From Pontibacter ramchanderi (lineage in GTDB: Bacteria; Bacteroidota; Bacteroidia; Cytophagales; Hymenobacteraceae): a stretch of DNA of 64,000 bases. The position numbers were made by a program, and so were the translations under genes. Every line of letters starts with the position of its first letter. The stretch's first letter is position 1. Positions 53,081 to 61,334 of this stretch are shown piece by piece. The stretch spans positions 1,240,001-1,304,000 of the forward strand of contig NZ_PJMU01000002.1 of assembly GCF_002846395.1 (NCBI RefSeq), read 5' to 3'. The notes under the pieces were generated by a model. That model was not told the DNA's origin, searched no databases, and saw only the letters and a list, made by a program, of their open reading frames with translations.

Positions 53081-53899
53081 CTAGTCCCAGTCTGGCGCGA
53101 AAGGTGGGTTAACTACCCTTTGGTTGTCCTTTTTCAGCGCATCGATCCGGGCCATGTCTTCTGCAGACAGCTCAAAGTCGAAAATGTTCAGGTTATCCTT
53201 AAGCCGCTCCGCCTTCGAGGTTCTAGGTATAGCCATCACGCCGTCCTGCTGCAGGAGCCAGCGCAGCGATACCTGCACTTCGCTTTTGCTATACTGCTCG
53301 CCGATGCTCTTTAGCGTAGGGTTACCCAGCACTTTGCCTTGTGCAATGGGGCTATAAGCCGTCAGCGAGATGCCATGTTCACGCAGATAGGTATAGAGCT
53401 TGGTCTGGTCGATAAGCGGATGATATTCTACCTGGTTAGTGATAATGTCGGCACCGGTGGCCAGTACCTGGTCGAGCAGGGCGGTCGGGTGGTTGCTCAC
53501 ACCGATATACTTGGTATAGCCCTTGCGCTGCGCTTCCATCAGCTGGTCCATGTACTCGTTCACGGCCACGTTGCGGTTTGGCCAGTGAATGAGCAACAGG
53601 TCCACGTAGTCGGTCTTGAGCTTGCGCAGGCTTTCCTCCACTGATGGCAGAAAGTCCTTTTTAGCCAGGCTCTCTCTAAAAACCTTGGTCGTCAGGAAAA
53701 TTTCATCGCGGGCTATACCTGCGTTCTTAATGGCAGAGCCTACGCCGTCTTCGTTCTGGTATACCTGTGCCGTGTCAATGTGGCGGTAGCCTGTTGAAAT
53801 GGCCGCTGCCGTTATCTGGCGTGCAAGCTCATTCTCCAGCTGAAAAGTACCCAGGCCCAAGGCCGGTATCGTAGCTCCTTTTATCTTGATTTGCTTCAT
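53081..53899 (-). CDS. Aldo/keto reductase
   Basis: A 272-residue NADPH-dependent reductase of aldehydes and ketones. The catalytic tetrad is complete: Asp and Tyr in HIDTAQVYQNED near 41-48, Lys in FLTTKVFRE near 72, and His in LLLIHWPNRN near 105. The cofactor-binding PRTSKAERLKDNLNIFDFELS segment is near 225-245. It lies 56 bases after marR, and a copy of the putative MarR operator stands in that gap, so MarR probably controls it. Confidence 0.93.
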   Translation of the reverse strand: MKQIKIKGATIPALGLGTFQLENELARQITAAAISTGYRHIDTAQVYQNEDGVGSAIKNAGIARDEIFLTTKVFRESLAKKDFLPSVEESLRKLKTDYVDLLLIHWPNRNVAVNEYMDQLMEAQRKGYTKYIGVSNHPTALLDQVLATGADIITNQVEYHPLIDQTKLYTYLREHGISLTAYSPIAQGKVLGNPTLKSIGEQYSKSEVQVSLRWLLQQDGVMAIPRTSKAERLKDNLNIFDFELSAEDMARIDALKKDNQRVVNPPFAPDWD

Positions 53900-53921
53900 A
53901 CTTATCTTGGTTTGTACATTA

Positions 53922-53935
53922 TTTGTGCATACAAA
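53922..53935. promoter_or_regulatory. Putative MarR operator in front of the aldo/keto reductase gene
   Basis: TTTGT-GCAT-ACAAA forms an inverted repeat with 5-base arms (6 with flanking A/T), 23 bases before the start codon. It has the same arms and spacing as the palindrome in front of marR. Confidence 0.6.
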
Positions 53936-53955
53936 TATTCGATTAAAAAAATAGC

Positions 53956-54405
53956 TCAGCCTCTGAGCTTGTCGAGCAGCTTGCTTACCAGAACGGCCTC
54001 ATCCTGCGTCAGATTGTGGAAGCGCTCAAAGAAAGCAGGCATTTGCTCGTCGATCTGTTGCAGCAGTTCTGTGCCTTTGGCTGTAAGCCGTACCTCGATC
54101 ATGCGGCGGTTCGCCTGGCAGATGTCGCGGGTCACATAGCCTTTCTCAATCAGCTTGTCCACGAGGCGGGTTACATTGGAGTTGCGGTCCACCATGCGCT
54201 CCTGCACCTCGCCAAAGCAAACCGGCTTGGGGTGCTGGCCACGCACAATGCTCAGCACATTGTGCTGCTGCAGCGTAAGCCCAAACTGCTTAAAGAAAGG
54301 TATAAACTGCTGGTTCAGCCAATTGTTCGTGAACAACAGATTTACCACCATGCGGCGATGGTCATCTTTAAAGTCTTTCTGCTGTATTTCGTCTTCTATC
54401 CGCAT
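53956..54405 (-). CDS. MarR family transcriptional regulator
   Basis: A 149-residue winged helix regulator from ATG at 54405 (an in-frame start at 54486 lies upstream of the promoter and is unlikely). The DNA-binding region includes FKQFGLTLQQHNVLSIVRG near 38, then the MVDRNSNVTRLVDKLIEKGYVTR recognition helix/wing area near 75-95 and RMIEVRLTAKGTELLQQID near 103. No reactive Cys pair typical of OhrR is evident, although two Cys occur. It heads a same-strand group with an aldo/keto reductase and an ene-reductase and has a palindromic site overlapping its own promoter, so autoregulation is likely. Confidence 0.9.
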   Translation of the reverse strand: MRIEDEIQQKDFKDDHRRMVVNLLFTNNWLNQQFIPFFKQFGLTLQQHNVLSIVRGQHPKPVCFGEVQERMVDRNSNVTRLVDKLIEKGYVTRDICQANRRMIEVRLTAKGTELLQQIDEQMPAFFERFHNLTQDEAVLVSKLLDKLRG

Positions 54406-54421
54406 AGGCTGAATGTAGGTG

Positions 54422-54452
54422 CAAAGGTATAATTCTTGTTTGTATATACAAA
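54422..54452 (-). promoter_or_regulatory. marR promoter with overlapping palindromic operator
   Basis: On the minus strand TTTG (54449-54452) and TACCTTTG (54422-54429) are exactly 19 bases apart, matching the Bacteroidota promoter. The perfect palindrome TTTGTATATACAAA at 54439-54452 covers the -33 element, a good place for repression. The start codon is 16 bases after the -7 box. Confidence 0.75.
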
Positions 54453-54516
54453 TGTTGTGCCCAAAAAGTTGCGCCTGCCCCGTCATGCGTCTTGCTGAGC
54501 AGTAGGTCAGCTTCTG

Positions 54517-54957
54517 CTAATCCCAATACGGTTGCCGGAGTGTCTGACCGTCGGCTGAAAAAACCGCCTCAAGCTCTGCCGTGTTGCTTCTCAATACCAC
54601 CTGGTAACAGGTAACATCGCCTTTCACAACCGCATCGACCTCCGTAATCATATACCCTGGGTGTTTGGCAGCAATGGCACTGGATACAGCCTCGGGCAAC
54701 GCGGTGGCAGGTATAGCCTGCTTGTACTGCATCAGTTGCCCTGACTGCCGGAAGAGGGCGCTGTGTTCGGCGGCGTGTACCGTGAAGTCGGCTTCGAAAT
54801 CCTTTCCGCTTTTTTCCCATTCGATATAGTAGGCCATCGGAAACGTTTTGAGTAAGTTCTGGCGCACCTGCAACGGTACTTTCTCTGGCATAACGTCGTC
54901 ATCGCAGGAAAACAGGATGACTGAAAACAGAAGGGTGGCGGTAAGTTGCTGCTTCAT
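54517..54957 (-). CDS. PepSY-like lipoprotein, copy 1
   Basis: A 146-residue exported protein from ATG at 54957 (an in-frame start 7 codons earlier spoils the signal). The signal peptide ends ILFSC (Cys18) followed by an acidic DDDVMPEKV. Two PepSY-like (DUF2874) units are visible: VPLQVRQNLLKTFPMAYYIEWEKSGKDFEADF near 27 and LPEAVSSAIAAKHPGYMITEVDAVVKGDVTCYQVVL near 85. Similar tandem units occur in many Bacteroidota surface lipoproteins of unknown role, often linked to two-component systems. The neighbouring gene is a paralogue. Confidence 0.82.
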   Translation of the reverse strand: MKQQLTATLLFSVILFSCDDDVMPEKVPLQVRQNLLKTFPMAYYIEWEKSGKDFEADFTVHAAEHSALFRQSGQLMQYKQAIPATALPEAVSSAIAAKHPGYMITEVDAVVKGDVTCYQVVLRSNTAELEAVFSADGQTLRQPYWD

Positions 54958-55141
54958 AAAAGGGTTAATAGCACACAATTAGGTGAATAAGGTCTAAGAT
55001 TACAAATTAAATCTGAAGACAATTTGTAGAAAGCCTCGATTTCTGTATTCGATTGCTGCTGAGATCACTAGGCAGGTGTAAGTGGCGCTGAGGAGAAGCA
55101 ATGCATGAAGGCGGATAGCTCTTCAGTTTCCGGAAATAATG

Positions 55142-55175
55142 AAAAAGCCCGGGACGTGTTGTTCCGGGCTTCTTG
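55142..55175 (-). terminator. Intrinsic terminator after PepSY-like copy 2
   Basis: AAGCCCGG and CCGGGCTT pair (arms about 55146-55153 and 55164-55171), with T residues following on the minus strand. It separates the two PepSY-like genes, so they have separate transcripts. No promoter box was found in the rest of the 239-base gap. Confidence 0.8.
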
Positions 55176-55196
55176 TGAAAGTGTTTGCTACAGGTA

Positions 55197-55649
55197 TTAG
55201 TCCCAGTAGGCGTGTGTTAGTTTTTGGCCATCGGTAGAAAAAACCAGTTTTTCGTCTGTGCTGGTTGTATGGTCGAGCTCCACCTGGTAGAGGGTGTCGC
55301 CATCCTGCACCAGCACCTCAGGGTCATCAATCTTATACTCGGCGTAATTCTGGGTGATATTGGCTCGGATTGGCTCCGGAAGTTCAGTCTCAGCAATGTC
55401 GTATTTATGCTTCATCAATGAACCCGACGCATTGAACAGCGTGCTGTAGTCTACTCTGTTTATATCAAAGTCGGCTTCATAATCCTCCCCTTTTTTCTCC
55501 CAGTCTACATCTGTGGCGTTCGGGAAGGCACTCGATAGGGCTTCACGCACAGTAGCAGGCACATCCTCAATCTTGATATCATCATCCTTATCGTCACACG
55601 ATACTAAAGTGCCAGCCAGTAATAGAAATGCTAATGCGGTTGATTTCAT
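55197..55649 (-). CDS. PepSY-like lipoprotein, copy 2
   Basis: A 150-residue paralogue of the product encoded at 54517-54957. The signal peptide ends GTLVSC (Cys18), followed by an acidic DDKDDDIKIEDV. The same two units are present: VPATVREALSSAFPNATDVDWEKKGEDYEADF and LPEPIRANITQNYAEYKIDDPEV. Both proteins end in a conserved YWD (LTHAYWD here, LRQPYWD there). It is more acidic than copy 1. A terminator follows, so it is transcribed alone. Confidence 0.82.
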   Translation of the reverse strand: MKSTALAFLLLAGTLVSCDDKDDDIKIEDVPATVREALSSAFPNATDVDWEKKGEDYEADFDINRVDYSTLFNASGSLMKHKYDIAETELPEPIRANITQNYAEYKIDDPEVLVQDGDTLYQVELDHTTSTDEKLVFSTDGQKLTHAYWD

Positions 55650-55748
55650 GGTAATAAATTCTATGTTCTAAATGATTACTTATCGCTAGATACAGCACGA
55701 TCCTGAAGGAAATCTGAAGAATTGTGATTTCTACGCATCAAAGGCAAT

Positions 55749-55788
55749 AAAAAAACGCGACGACCATTTATCGGGTCGTCGCGTTTGC
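55749..55788 (-). terminator. Intrinsic terminator after the M16 peptidase gene
   Basis: AACGCGACGACC (55754-55765) pairs with GGTCGTCGCGTT (55775-55786), and seven T residues follow on the minus strand. This is one of the strongest terminators in the window. Confidence 0.88.
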
Positions 55789-55816
55789 AATTTTCTAAGA
55801 TGGGTTTATGCCTGGC

Positions 55817-57082
55817 CTACACCTCCTGCTCTGCCTGTTGCTCTTTCTTTTCAGCTTTGTAAAGCAGCGTAGAACAATTGTTCGGGTCAAGCACCTGCTT
55901 GGCGCAACGTAGGATATCCTGTGGCGTAATGGCCTGAATTTTCTCGCCTTCGGTGTTCACAAAGTTGGCGTCACCGAGTAGTTTGCCGTAGGCCAGGTTC
56001 ATGGCGCGGTTCAGCAGCTCGATCTCGGAGAACACCAGCGAGGTCTCGGCCTGGTTCTTCACTTTGTTTAGCTCTTCTTCGTCTACCAGGTTTTCCATCA
56101 ACTCTTTATTGATAGCCTCGATGGCGGCGTTGGCTTCCTGCAGGTCCACGCCCTCGTTCAGTTTGCCCTGGATGATCAGCAGACCCGGTTCGATGGAGCC
56201 GGTCACGGAAGCGGAGATGGAGTTAAACAGTTTCTGCTCCTTTACCAATTGCTCGTACAGGCGCGAGGACTTACCACGGCCCAGGATGTCGCTGATCAGG
56301 TCGACGGCATAATAGTCTTCGTGATTGCGGTGCGGCATGTGATAGGCCTTGTAGATGGCGCTCAACGGCACGTCGGCGCTGGTTTCAAGCACGCGCGGTG
56401 CCTGCTGCTTTGGCTCGTTAGGTATAGCGCGTGTATATTTCTCGCCTGCAGGTATAGGGCCAAACCATTTTTCAGTCAGCTCCTTCGCTTTTTCAAAAGT
56501 CACATTGCCGGCTACCACCAGAATGGCGTTGCTTGGCGAGTAATGTTTCCTGTGGAACGCTTTCACGATGTCCATGGTCGCGTCTTCGATGTGCGCGATC
56601 TCTTTGCCGATGGTGGCCCATTTGTAAGGGTGCTGCTCATAGGCAAGCGGGCGCAGCTTCAGCCACACGTCGCCGTAGGGCTGGTTCAGGTAGTTCTGCT
56701 TGAACTCCTCTACCACCACCTTGCGCTGCACCTCCAGCCCGTGCTCACTGAAAGCCAGGTCCAGCATGCGGTCCGACTCGAGCCAGAAACCCGTCTCGAT
56801 GTTCTGGGCCGGCAGCGACAGGTAATAGTTCGTGATGTCGGGGCTGGTGAAGGCGTTGTTTTCGCCGCCCACGCGCTGCAGGGGCTCGTCGTATACCGGA
56901 ATGTGCTTAGATCCGCTGAACATCAGGTGCTCAAACAGGTGCGCAAAACCGGTGTGCTGCTCTACCTCGTCGCGGGAGCCCACATCGTACAGCACGTTCA
57001 GCACGGCCATGGGAGAGGTATAGTCTTCGTGCACGATCACGCGCAGGCCATTATCCAGCGTAAATTCCTCGAACTGTATCAT
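55817..57082 (-). CDS. M16 family zinc peptidase
   Basis: A 421-residue insulinase-type peptidase from ATG at 57082 (an in-frame start at 57109 adds 9 residues). The inverted zinc motif HLFEH lies in TGFAHLFEHLMFSGSKHIP near 44, with the distal Glu in EVQRKVVVEEFKQNY near 120. There is a second, C-terminal M16-like lobe (about 175-400). No signal peptide is evident, so the protein may be cytoplasmic. M16 proteins often occur as pairs of active and inactive subunits; no second M16 gene is adjacent. Confidence 0.92.
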   Translation of the reverse strand: MIQFEEFTLDNGLRVIVHEDYTSPMAVLNVLYDVGSRDEVEQHTGFAHLFEHLMFSGSKHIPVYDEPLQRVGGENNAFTSPDITNYYLSLPAQNIETGFWLESDRMLDLAFSEHGLEVQRKVVVEEFKQNYLNQPYGDVWLKLRPLAYEQHPYKWATIGKEIAHIEDATMDIVKAFHRKHYSPSNAILVVAGNVTFEKAKELTEKWFGPIPAGEKYTRAIPNEPKQQAPRVLETSADVPLSAIYKAYHMPHRNHEDYYAVDLISDILGRGKSSRLYEQLVKEQKLFNSISASVTGSIEPGLLIIQGKLNEGVDLQEANAAIEAINKELMENLVDEEELNKVKNQAETSLVFSEIELLNRAMNLAYGKLLGDANFVNTEGEKIQAITPQDILRCAKQVLDPNNCSTLLYKAEKKEQQAEQEV

Positions 57083-57379
57083 AATCTTCTTCTCTTTAAA
57101 GGGCGGCAACCCATGTTACCTTTGCCTGATTTCTTTCCTGTCTTTTCTTTTTTAACAGGTATACCTTGTGCCCTGTTCAATCAAAACCCGCAAACACTTG
57201 CAGGCCTGACAGGTTTTCTGTAGCTTTTGCTTTCTTTACGGGCTTCCGGACGCCGCTTGTTGCGTAGGCCGGGGCCGGTAAGGCACGAAGTACCGAACAA
57301 ATTTATAAATTAGCACCATAATCGGCGGCCAAAGCAAACGTTATGCTGCCATACCACAACGAATTTCCCTGTCAATAAG
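57083..57379. other. 297-base gap upstream of the E1 gene
   Basis: TACCTTTG on the plus strand at 57117-57124 matches a -7 box, but no -33 was found and the next plus-strand start is 255 bases away. A GGTATAC variant of the dispersed word lies near 57160. Nothing else is recognised. Confidence 0.4.
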
Positions 57380-59359
57380 ATGAATTATAACCGCAAAGAA
57401 TATTCTGACGACGAACTGATCGCTTTATATAAAGGTATCCTGAAACCCCGCATGATCGAGGAGCGCATGCTGGTGCTGTTGCGCCAGGGCAAGGTGAGCA
57501 AGTGGTTCTCAGGTATAGGCCAGGAGGCTATCTCAGTAGGCTCGGCCATGGCGCTGGAATCGGACGAGTATATTCTGCCGCTGCACCGCAACCTGGGCGT
57601 GTTCACGAGCCGCGAGGTGCCCCTGGACAGACTTTTTGCGCAGTTTCAGGGCAAGAAGACCGGCTTCACGAAAGGCCGCGACCGCTCTTTCCACTTCGGC
57701 TCCAACGAGCACCACATCGTGGGCATGATCTCGCACCTGGGTCCGCAACTGGCGGTGGCCGACGGTATAGCCCTGGCTGACCTACTGGATAACAGAGAAA
57801 AAGTGGCGCTTGTGTTCAGCGGAGACGGCGGTGCCTCCGAGGGCGACTTCCACGAGGCACTCAACGTGGCGGCTGTCTGGAACCTGCCGGTGATCTTCAT
57901 GATCGAGAACAACGGCTATGGACTCTCCACACCAAGCAACGAGCAATTCAAGTTCAAGCACTTCATCGACAAAGGCCCGGCCTACGGGATTGACGCCCTC
58001 CAGATCGACGGCAACAACATTGTGGAGGTATACGACACCGTGCGCCAGGCTGCCTACAGCATGCGCAAGAACCCGCGTCCGATGCTGATCGAGGCCATCA
58101 CCTTCCGGATGCGCGGACACGAAGAGGCCAGCGGTACCAAGTATGTGCCACAGGAGCTGTTCGAGAAGTGGTCGAAGAAAGATCCGGTAGAGAACTTTGA
58201 GCGCTACCTGCTCGAGGAGCTGATCCTGACCCAGAAGGCGATGGAAGGTATACGCGAGGAGATCAAAGCCGAGATCGAAGAAGGACTGCAAACAGCCTTT
58301 GCCACGCCAATGCCAGTGGCCGATCGCGAGGAGGAACTGGAGGACATGTACGCCCCGTTCCAGCAGGAGGTGATCAAACCCGCGACGGATGCCAAAACTG
58401 AACGCCGCTTTGTAGATGCTATTTCCGACGGACTTCGCCAGAGCATGGAGCGCTACCCGGAACTGGTGCTCATGGGCCAGGACATTGCCGAGTACGGCGG
58501 TGTGTTCAAAATAACAGAGGGCTTTGTAGACAAGTTTGGCAAGGACCGTGTACGCAATACCCCGCTTTGCGAGTCTGCTATACTAGGTATAGGTCTGGGG
58601 ATGTCCGTGAAAGGCAAGAAGAGCATGGTGGAGATGCAGTTTGCAGATTTCGTGAGTGCCGGCTTCAGCCAGATCGTGAATAACCTGGCTAAGAGCCACT
58701 ACCGCTGGGGCCAGAATGCCGATGTGGTGGTGCGCATGCCAACAGGTGCCGGTACAGCAGCGGGTCCGTTCCACTCGCAGAGCAACGAGGCCTGGTTCTT
58801 CCATACCCCGGGCCTGAAGATCGTATACCCGTCGTCGCCCTACGACGCGAAAGGCTTGCTGAACGCGGCCATTGAGGATCCGAACCCGGTGATGTACTTT
58901 GAGCACAAGCTGCTCTACCGTTCCATCTCGCAGGAGATTCCGGACGATTACTATACCGTGGAGATCGGCAAGGCCAGGTTGGTGGCTGAAGGATCGGATA
59001 TTTCGATCATCACCTACGGCATGGGCGTACACTGGGCCAAGCAACTACAACAAGAGATGACCGACATCAGCTTCGACATACTGGACCTGCGCTCGCTTAT
59101 ACCTTGGGACAAAGAAGCCGTGCGCGATACCGTAGCCCGCACAGGCCGTGTCATTGTGCTGCACGAGGACACCATGACTGGAGGTATAGGCGGAGAGATA
59201 GCAGCCTGGATCGGGGAGCACTGCTTTGAGCTACTCGACGGACCGGTAACACGGGTTGCCAGTCTGGACACCGCCGTGCCATTTGCACCACCGCTGGAGC
59301 AGGAGTTCCTGCCGAAGCAGCGCCTGCGCGAGAAGGTGGAGAGCATTATGGCCTTTTAA
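57380..59359 (+). CDS. 2-oxoacid dehydrogenase E1 component, fused alpha and beta chains
   Basis: A 659-residue thiamine-diphosphate enzyme that decarboxylates a 2-oxoacid and passes the acyl group to lipoyl-E2. The alpha half (about 1-320) includes FSGIGQEAISVGSAMAL near 42, FTKGRDRSFHFG near 95 and the cofactor motif GDGGASEGDFHEALNVAAVWNLPVIFMIENN near 150-180. The beta half (about 340-659) includes LMGQDIAEYGGVFKITEGF near 371, QFADFVSAGFSQIVNN near 415 and PFHSQSNEAWFFHTPGLKIVYPSS near 462. The fusion of branched-chain-type alpha and beta chains is common in Bacteroidota. It is most likely branched-chain or pyruvate dehydrogenase E1. lipA lies 2 kb downstream. Confidence 0.92.
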   Translation: MNYNRKEYSDDELIALYKGILKPRMIEERMLVLLRQGKVSKWFSGIGQEAISVGSAMALESDEYILPLHRNLGVFTSREVPLDRLFAQFQGKKTGFTKGRDRSFHFGSNEHHIVGMISHLGPQLAVADGIALADLLDNREKVALVFSGDGGASEGDFHEALNVAAVWNLPVIFMIENNGYGLSTPSNEQFKFKHFIDKGPAYGIDALQIDGNNIVEVYDTVRQAAYSMRKNPRPMLIEAITFRMRGHEEASGTKYVPQELFEKWSKKDPVENFERYLLEELILTQKAMEGIREEIKAEIEEGLQTAFATPMPVADREEELEDMYAPFQQEVIKPATDAKTERRFVDAISDGLRQSMERYPELVLMGQDIAEYGGVFKITEGFVDKFGKDRVRNTPLCESAILGIGLGMSVKGKKSMVEMQFADFVSAGFSQIVNNLAKSHYRWGQNADVVVRMPTGAGTAAGPFHSQSNEAWFFHTPGLKIVYPSSPYDAKGLLNAAIEDPNPVMYFEHKLLYRSISQEIPDDYYTVEIGKARLVAEGSDISIITYGMGVHWAKQLQQEMTDISFDILDLRSLIPWDKEAVRDTVARTGRVIVLHEDTMTGGIGGEIAAWIGEHCFELLDGPVTRVASLDTAVPFAPPLEQEFLPKQRLREKVESIMAF

Positions 59360-59393
59360 GGAAAATAAAGCAAATACACGTATATTGCCTGTG

Positions 59394-59600
59394 ATGCAGA
59401 AAAGTAGCTATTGGATAGTAGGCCTGCTGTGCCTGGCCCTGTTGTTTGGGTCAGGATGCCAGCGCAAAGGGATCATTCCCTGCCCGAAGCCGGGCAAAAC
59501 GGCCAAGGTGTCGGGCAAGAACGCCACCGGGCTGGAGTCGGTGAAGGTAAGCATGGACAAGAACGGACGTGTGAAAAAGAAGCGAATGGGAATTTTTTAG
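59394..59600 (+). CDS. Small basic lipoprotein
   Basis: A 68-residue protein with a lipoprotein signal ending LLFGSGC (Cys22), then a short Lys-rich mature part (GKTAKVSGKNATGLESVKVSMD, ending GRVKKKRMGIF by position). The frame is open back into the E1 gene, but ATG at 59394, 34 bases after the E1 stop, gives the clean signal peptide. I do not recognise a family. It and the next gene are probably in the E1 transcript. Confidence 0.65.
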   Translation: MQKSSYWIVGLLCLALLFGSGCQRKGIIPCPKPGKTAKVSGKNATGLESVKVSMDKNGRVKKKRMGIF

Positions 59601-59654
59601 GGGAGCAACCCCTATTCCTGAATTCAGTATAACAACTGTAGACGGAAAGCTGTT

Positions 59655-60011
59655 ATGAAGAAGCTGGGATTTGATAAACAAACGAAACGTTTGGCGTTGA
59701 TGACAGGTATGCTGCTGCTGGCGGCCTGGCCTGCATTTGGTCAGATCACCTATACCATGACAGACAAGCACGGGCGGCTGATGCGCAAGGCTCTTCGGGA
59801 GGCAGATCAGGTGGAGGCAACTACTTACAAAGAAACTCACCTGAACATGGACGCCTATACCTTAAAGAAAGGCGAGTCCGGCAAGGTGGAGCAGCGTCGG
59901 GTGCTGGGCCTGTTCAATCCAAAGCATATGAGCGCCAAAGACGCCGTGCAGACCGGCCCGGCTGACCGTGAAAAAAAGAAATTCAGGCTTTTCCGGAAGA
60001 AGGAAAAGTAA
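59655..60011 (+). CDS. Small secreted basic protein of unknown function
   Basis: A 118-residue protein with an N-terminal hydrophobic segment (about residues 15-31, MTGMLLLAAWPAFGQ) that looks like a signal peptide with a long basic start. The mature part is rich in Lys, Arg and Glu and ends in a strongly basic tail (REKKKFRLFRKKEK). There is no recognised domain. It lies between the small lipoprotein gene and ytxJ, all on the same strand with short gaps. Confidence 0.65.
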   Translation: MKKLGFDKQTKRLALMTGMLLLAAWPAFGQITYTMTDKHGRLMRKALREADQVEATTYKETHLNMDAYTLKKGESGKVEQRRVLGLFNPKHMSAKDAVQTGPADREKKKFRLFRKKEK

Positions 60012-60027
60012 ACCTAACCAGAAAATT

Positions 60028-60369
60028 ATGAACTGGCATCCGCTTACAAGCGCAGAGCAAATAAATACCCTTATTGAAGAATCGAAACACACCCCGGTGG
60101 TGATATTTAAGCATAGTACGGCCTGTTCTATCAGCTCTACTGCCAAAAGCAGGCTGGAGCGCCAATGGGATGGTGCCAGTGTGGATCATATTAAACCTTA
60201 CTATCTTGACCTGTTGCGCTACCGCCCCGTTTCAAACGAAATAGCGGAAGTGTTTCAAGTGCAGCACCAGTCGCCCCAGCTGCTGCTGATACAGGATGGT
60301 ATGTGCACCTATGACGCCTCGCATTTGGGTATCAGCATCGATTCTATGAAAAAGAATATAGCAGTTTAA
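60028..60369 (+). CDS. ytxJ: YtxJ-type monothiol bacilliredoxin
   Basis: A 113-residue thioredoxin-fold protein that removes bacillithiol from proteins. From ATG at 60028 it begins MNWHPLTSAEQINTLIEES (the frame is open to 59968, overlapping the previous gene, but the family starts here). The single active-site Cys is residue 33 in VIFKHSTACSISSTAKSRLE. The cis-Pro region is HQSPQLLLIQDG near 87-98. It implies that the organism makes bacillithiol, which agrees with the DinB-family gene in this window, though no bsh genes are present here. Confidence 0.9.
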   Translation: MNWHPLTSAEQINTLIEESKHTPVVIFKHSTACSISSTAKSRLERQWDGASVDHIKPYYLDLLRYRPVSNEIAEVFQVQHQSPQLLLIQDGMCTYDASHLGISIDSMKKNIAV

Positions 60370-60480
60370 TACGCCGCGCCTATACCGGCCGCTTAATTTC
60401 TGCAGTACCCCTTACCAGCATCCCTGCCTGCTCCGGAGCGGGCTTTTTGATAGAGCATACCTAACCCAAACTGTATAAAG

Positions 60481-61209
60481 GTGGCAAGAAACCTGGTACT
60501 CACAATTGCGATGACGCTGCTGCTGGTGTTGCCAGCCACAGCGCAGTCTGACGATGACTTCAGCAATGAGCTAAGCTACGGCATCAACCTGAACTCGAAC
60601 GGCGGTTTGCTGGGCGGTGCGTTTGTGCGCAGTTCCTGGTTCATGAAAGAGCGGCTTTACCGCTTTGGCGGCCTGGAGATCGTAGAGATCAAACATCCGA
60701 AAGAGAACAGGCTCTACAACCCGGGTTCAGGCGACCACTTCATCGCGGGCAAGCAGAACCACTTTTTTGCCGTGCGCCCGCATTATGGGCTGGAGCATGT
60801 GCTGTTCCGCAAGGCGGCCGAAAGTGGGGTGCAGGTAAACGCCCTGGGAGCGGCCGGTCCGTCGCTGGGCCTGCTTATACCTTACTATATCCGATACGAC
60901 TATGGTAGCGGCCTGGGCAACGATGTTCGCACGGAGGCCTACGACCCTAACAAACACCTGAGTTTTGAGAACACCCTAGGGAACGCCAACGTGCTCACCG
61001 GCCTCGGTGAAACAAACTTTAACTTGGGCGTGCACGCAAAGGCAGGTCTGAGCTTCGAGTACGGCCGCTACCGCGAAAGCATCACAGGTATAGAGCTGGG
61101 CTTTATGGTGGAGAAATACTTCAAAGACATGGTCATGATCCCCCAGACCGAGAATTACAGCACCTTCACCTCCGTATACCTGAACATCTACTACGGTCGC
61201 CGCAAATAA
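60481..61209 (+). CDS. Secreted or outer-membrane protein of unknown function
   Basis: A 242-residue protein starting at GTG 60481, with a signal peptide (LTIAMTLLLVLPATAQ, cleaved near 22). The mature part shows alternating strands and a C-terminal Tyr-Gly-Arg-Arg-Lys end (SVYLNIYYGRRK), consistent with an outer-membrane beta-barrel of about eight strands. Patterns include GGLLGGAFVRSSWFMKERLYRFGG near 40 and KAGLSFEYGRYRESITGIELGFMVEKYF near 195-222. I recognise no named family. A 111-base gap separates it from ytxJ. Confidence 0.7.
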   Translation: MARNLVLTIAMTLLLVLPATAQSDDDFSNELSYGINLNSNGGLLGGAFVRSSWFMKERLYRFGGLEIVEIKHPKENRLYNPGSGDHFIAGKQNHFFAVRPHYGLEHVLFRKAAESGVQVNALGAAGPSLGLLIPYYIRYDYGSGLGNDVRTEAYDPNKHLSFENTLGNANVLTGLGETNFNLGVHAKAGLSFEYGRYRESITGIELGFMVEKYFKDMVMIPQTENYSTFTSVYLNIYYGRRK

Positions 61210-61295
61210 GCGCCGCCAAGAACAATTCCATGCCAGCTTTTGTTGACGAGGAAGCGTGCCAGGTAGAAGGGCCATTGCCTTAATTTCCTGGTGCA

Positions 61296-61330
61296 TTTGC
61301 TGAAGTCTTAACGCATTATACCTATCTTTG
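61296..61330 (+). promoter_or_regulatory. Probable lipA promoter for a leaderless transcript
   Basis: TTTG at 61296-61299 and TATCTTTG at 61323-61330 fit the -33/-7 pattern with a 23-base spacer. The lipA ATG begins at 61335, only 4 bases after the -7 box, so the transcript would begin at or very near the start codon. Confidence 0.6.
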
Positions 61331-61334
61331 CAGC

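Noticed and set aside
57117-57124. TACCTTTG as the promoter of the fused E1 gene
   Set aside because: No -33 element at the right spacing and the start codon is 255 bases downstream.
56249-57223. 324-codon open frame on the plus strand
   Set aside because: It is antisense to the M16 peptidase gene and shows no domain.
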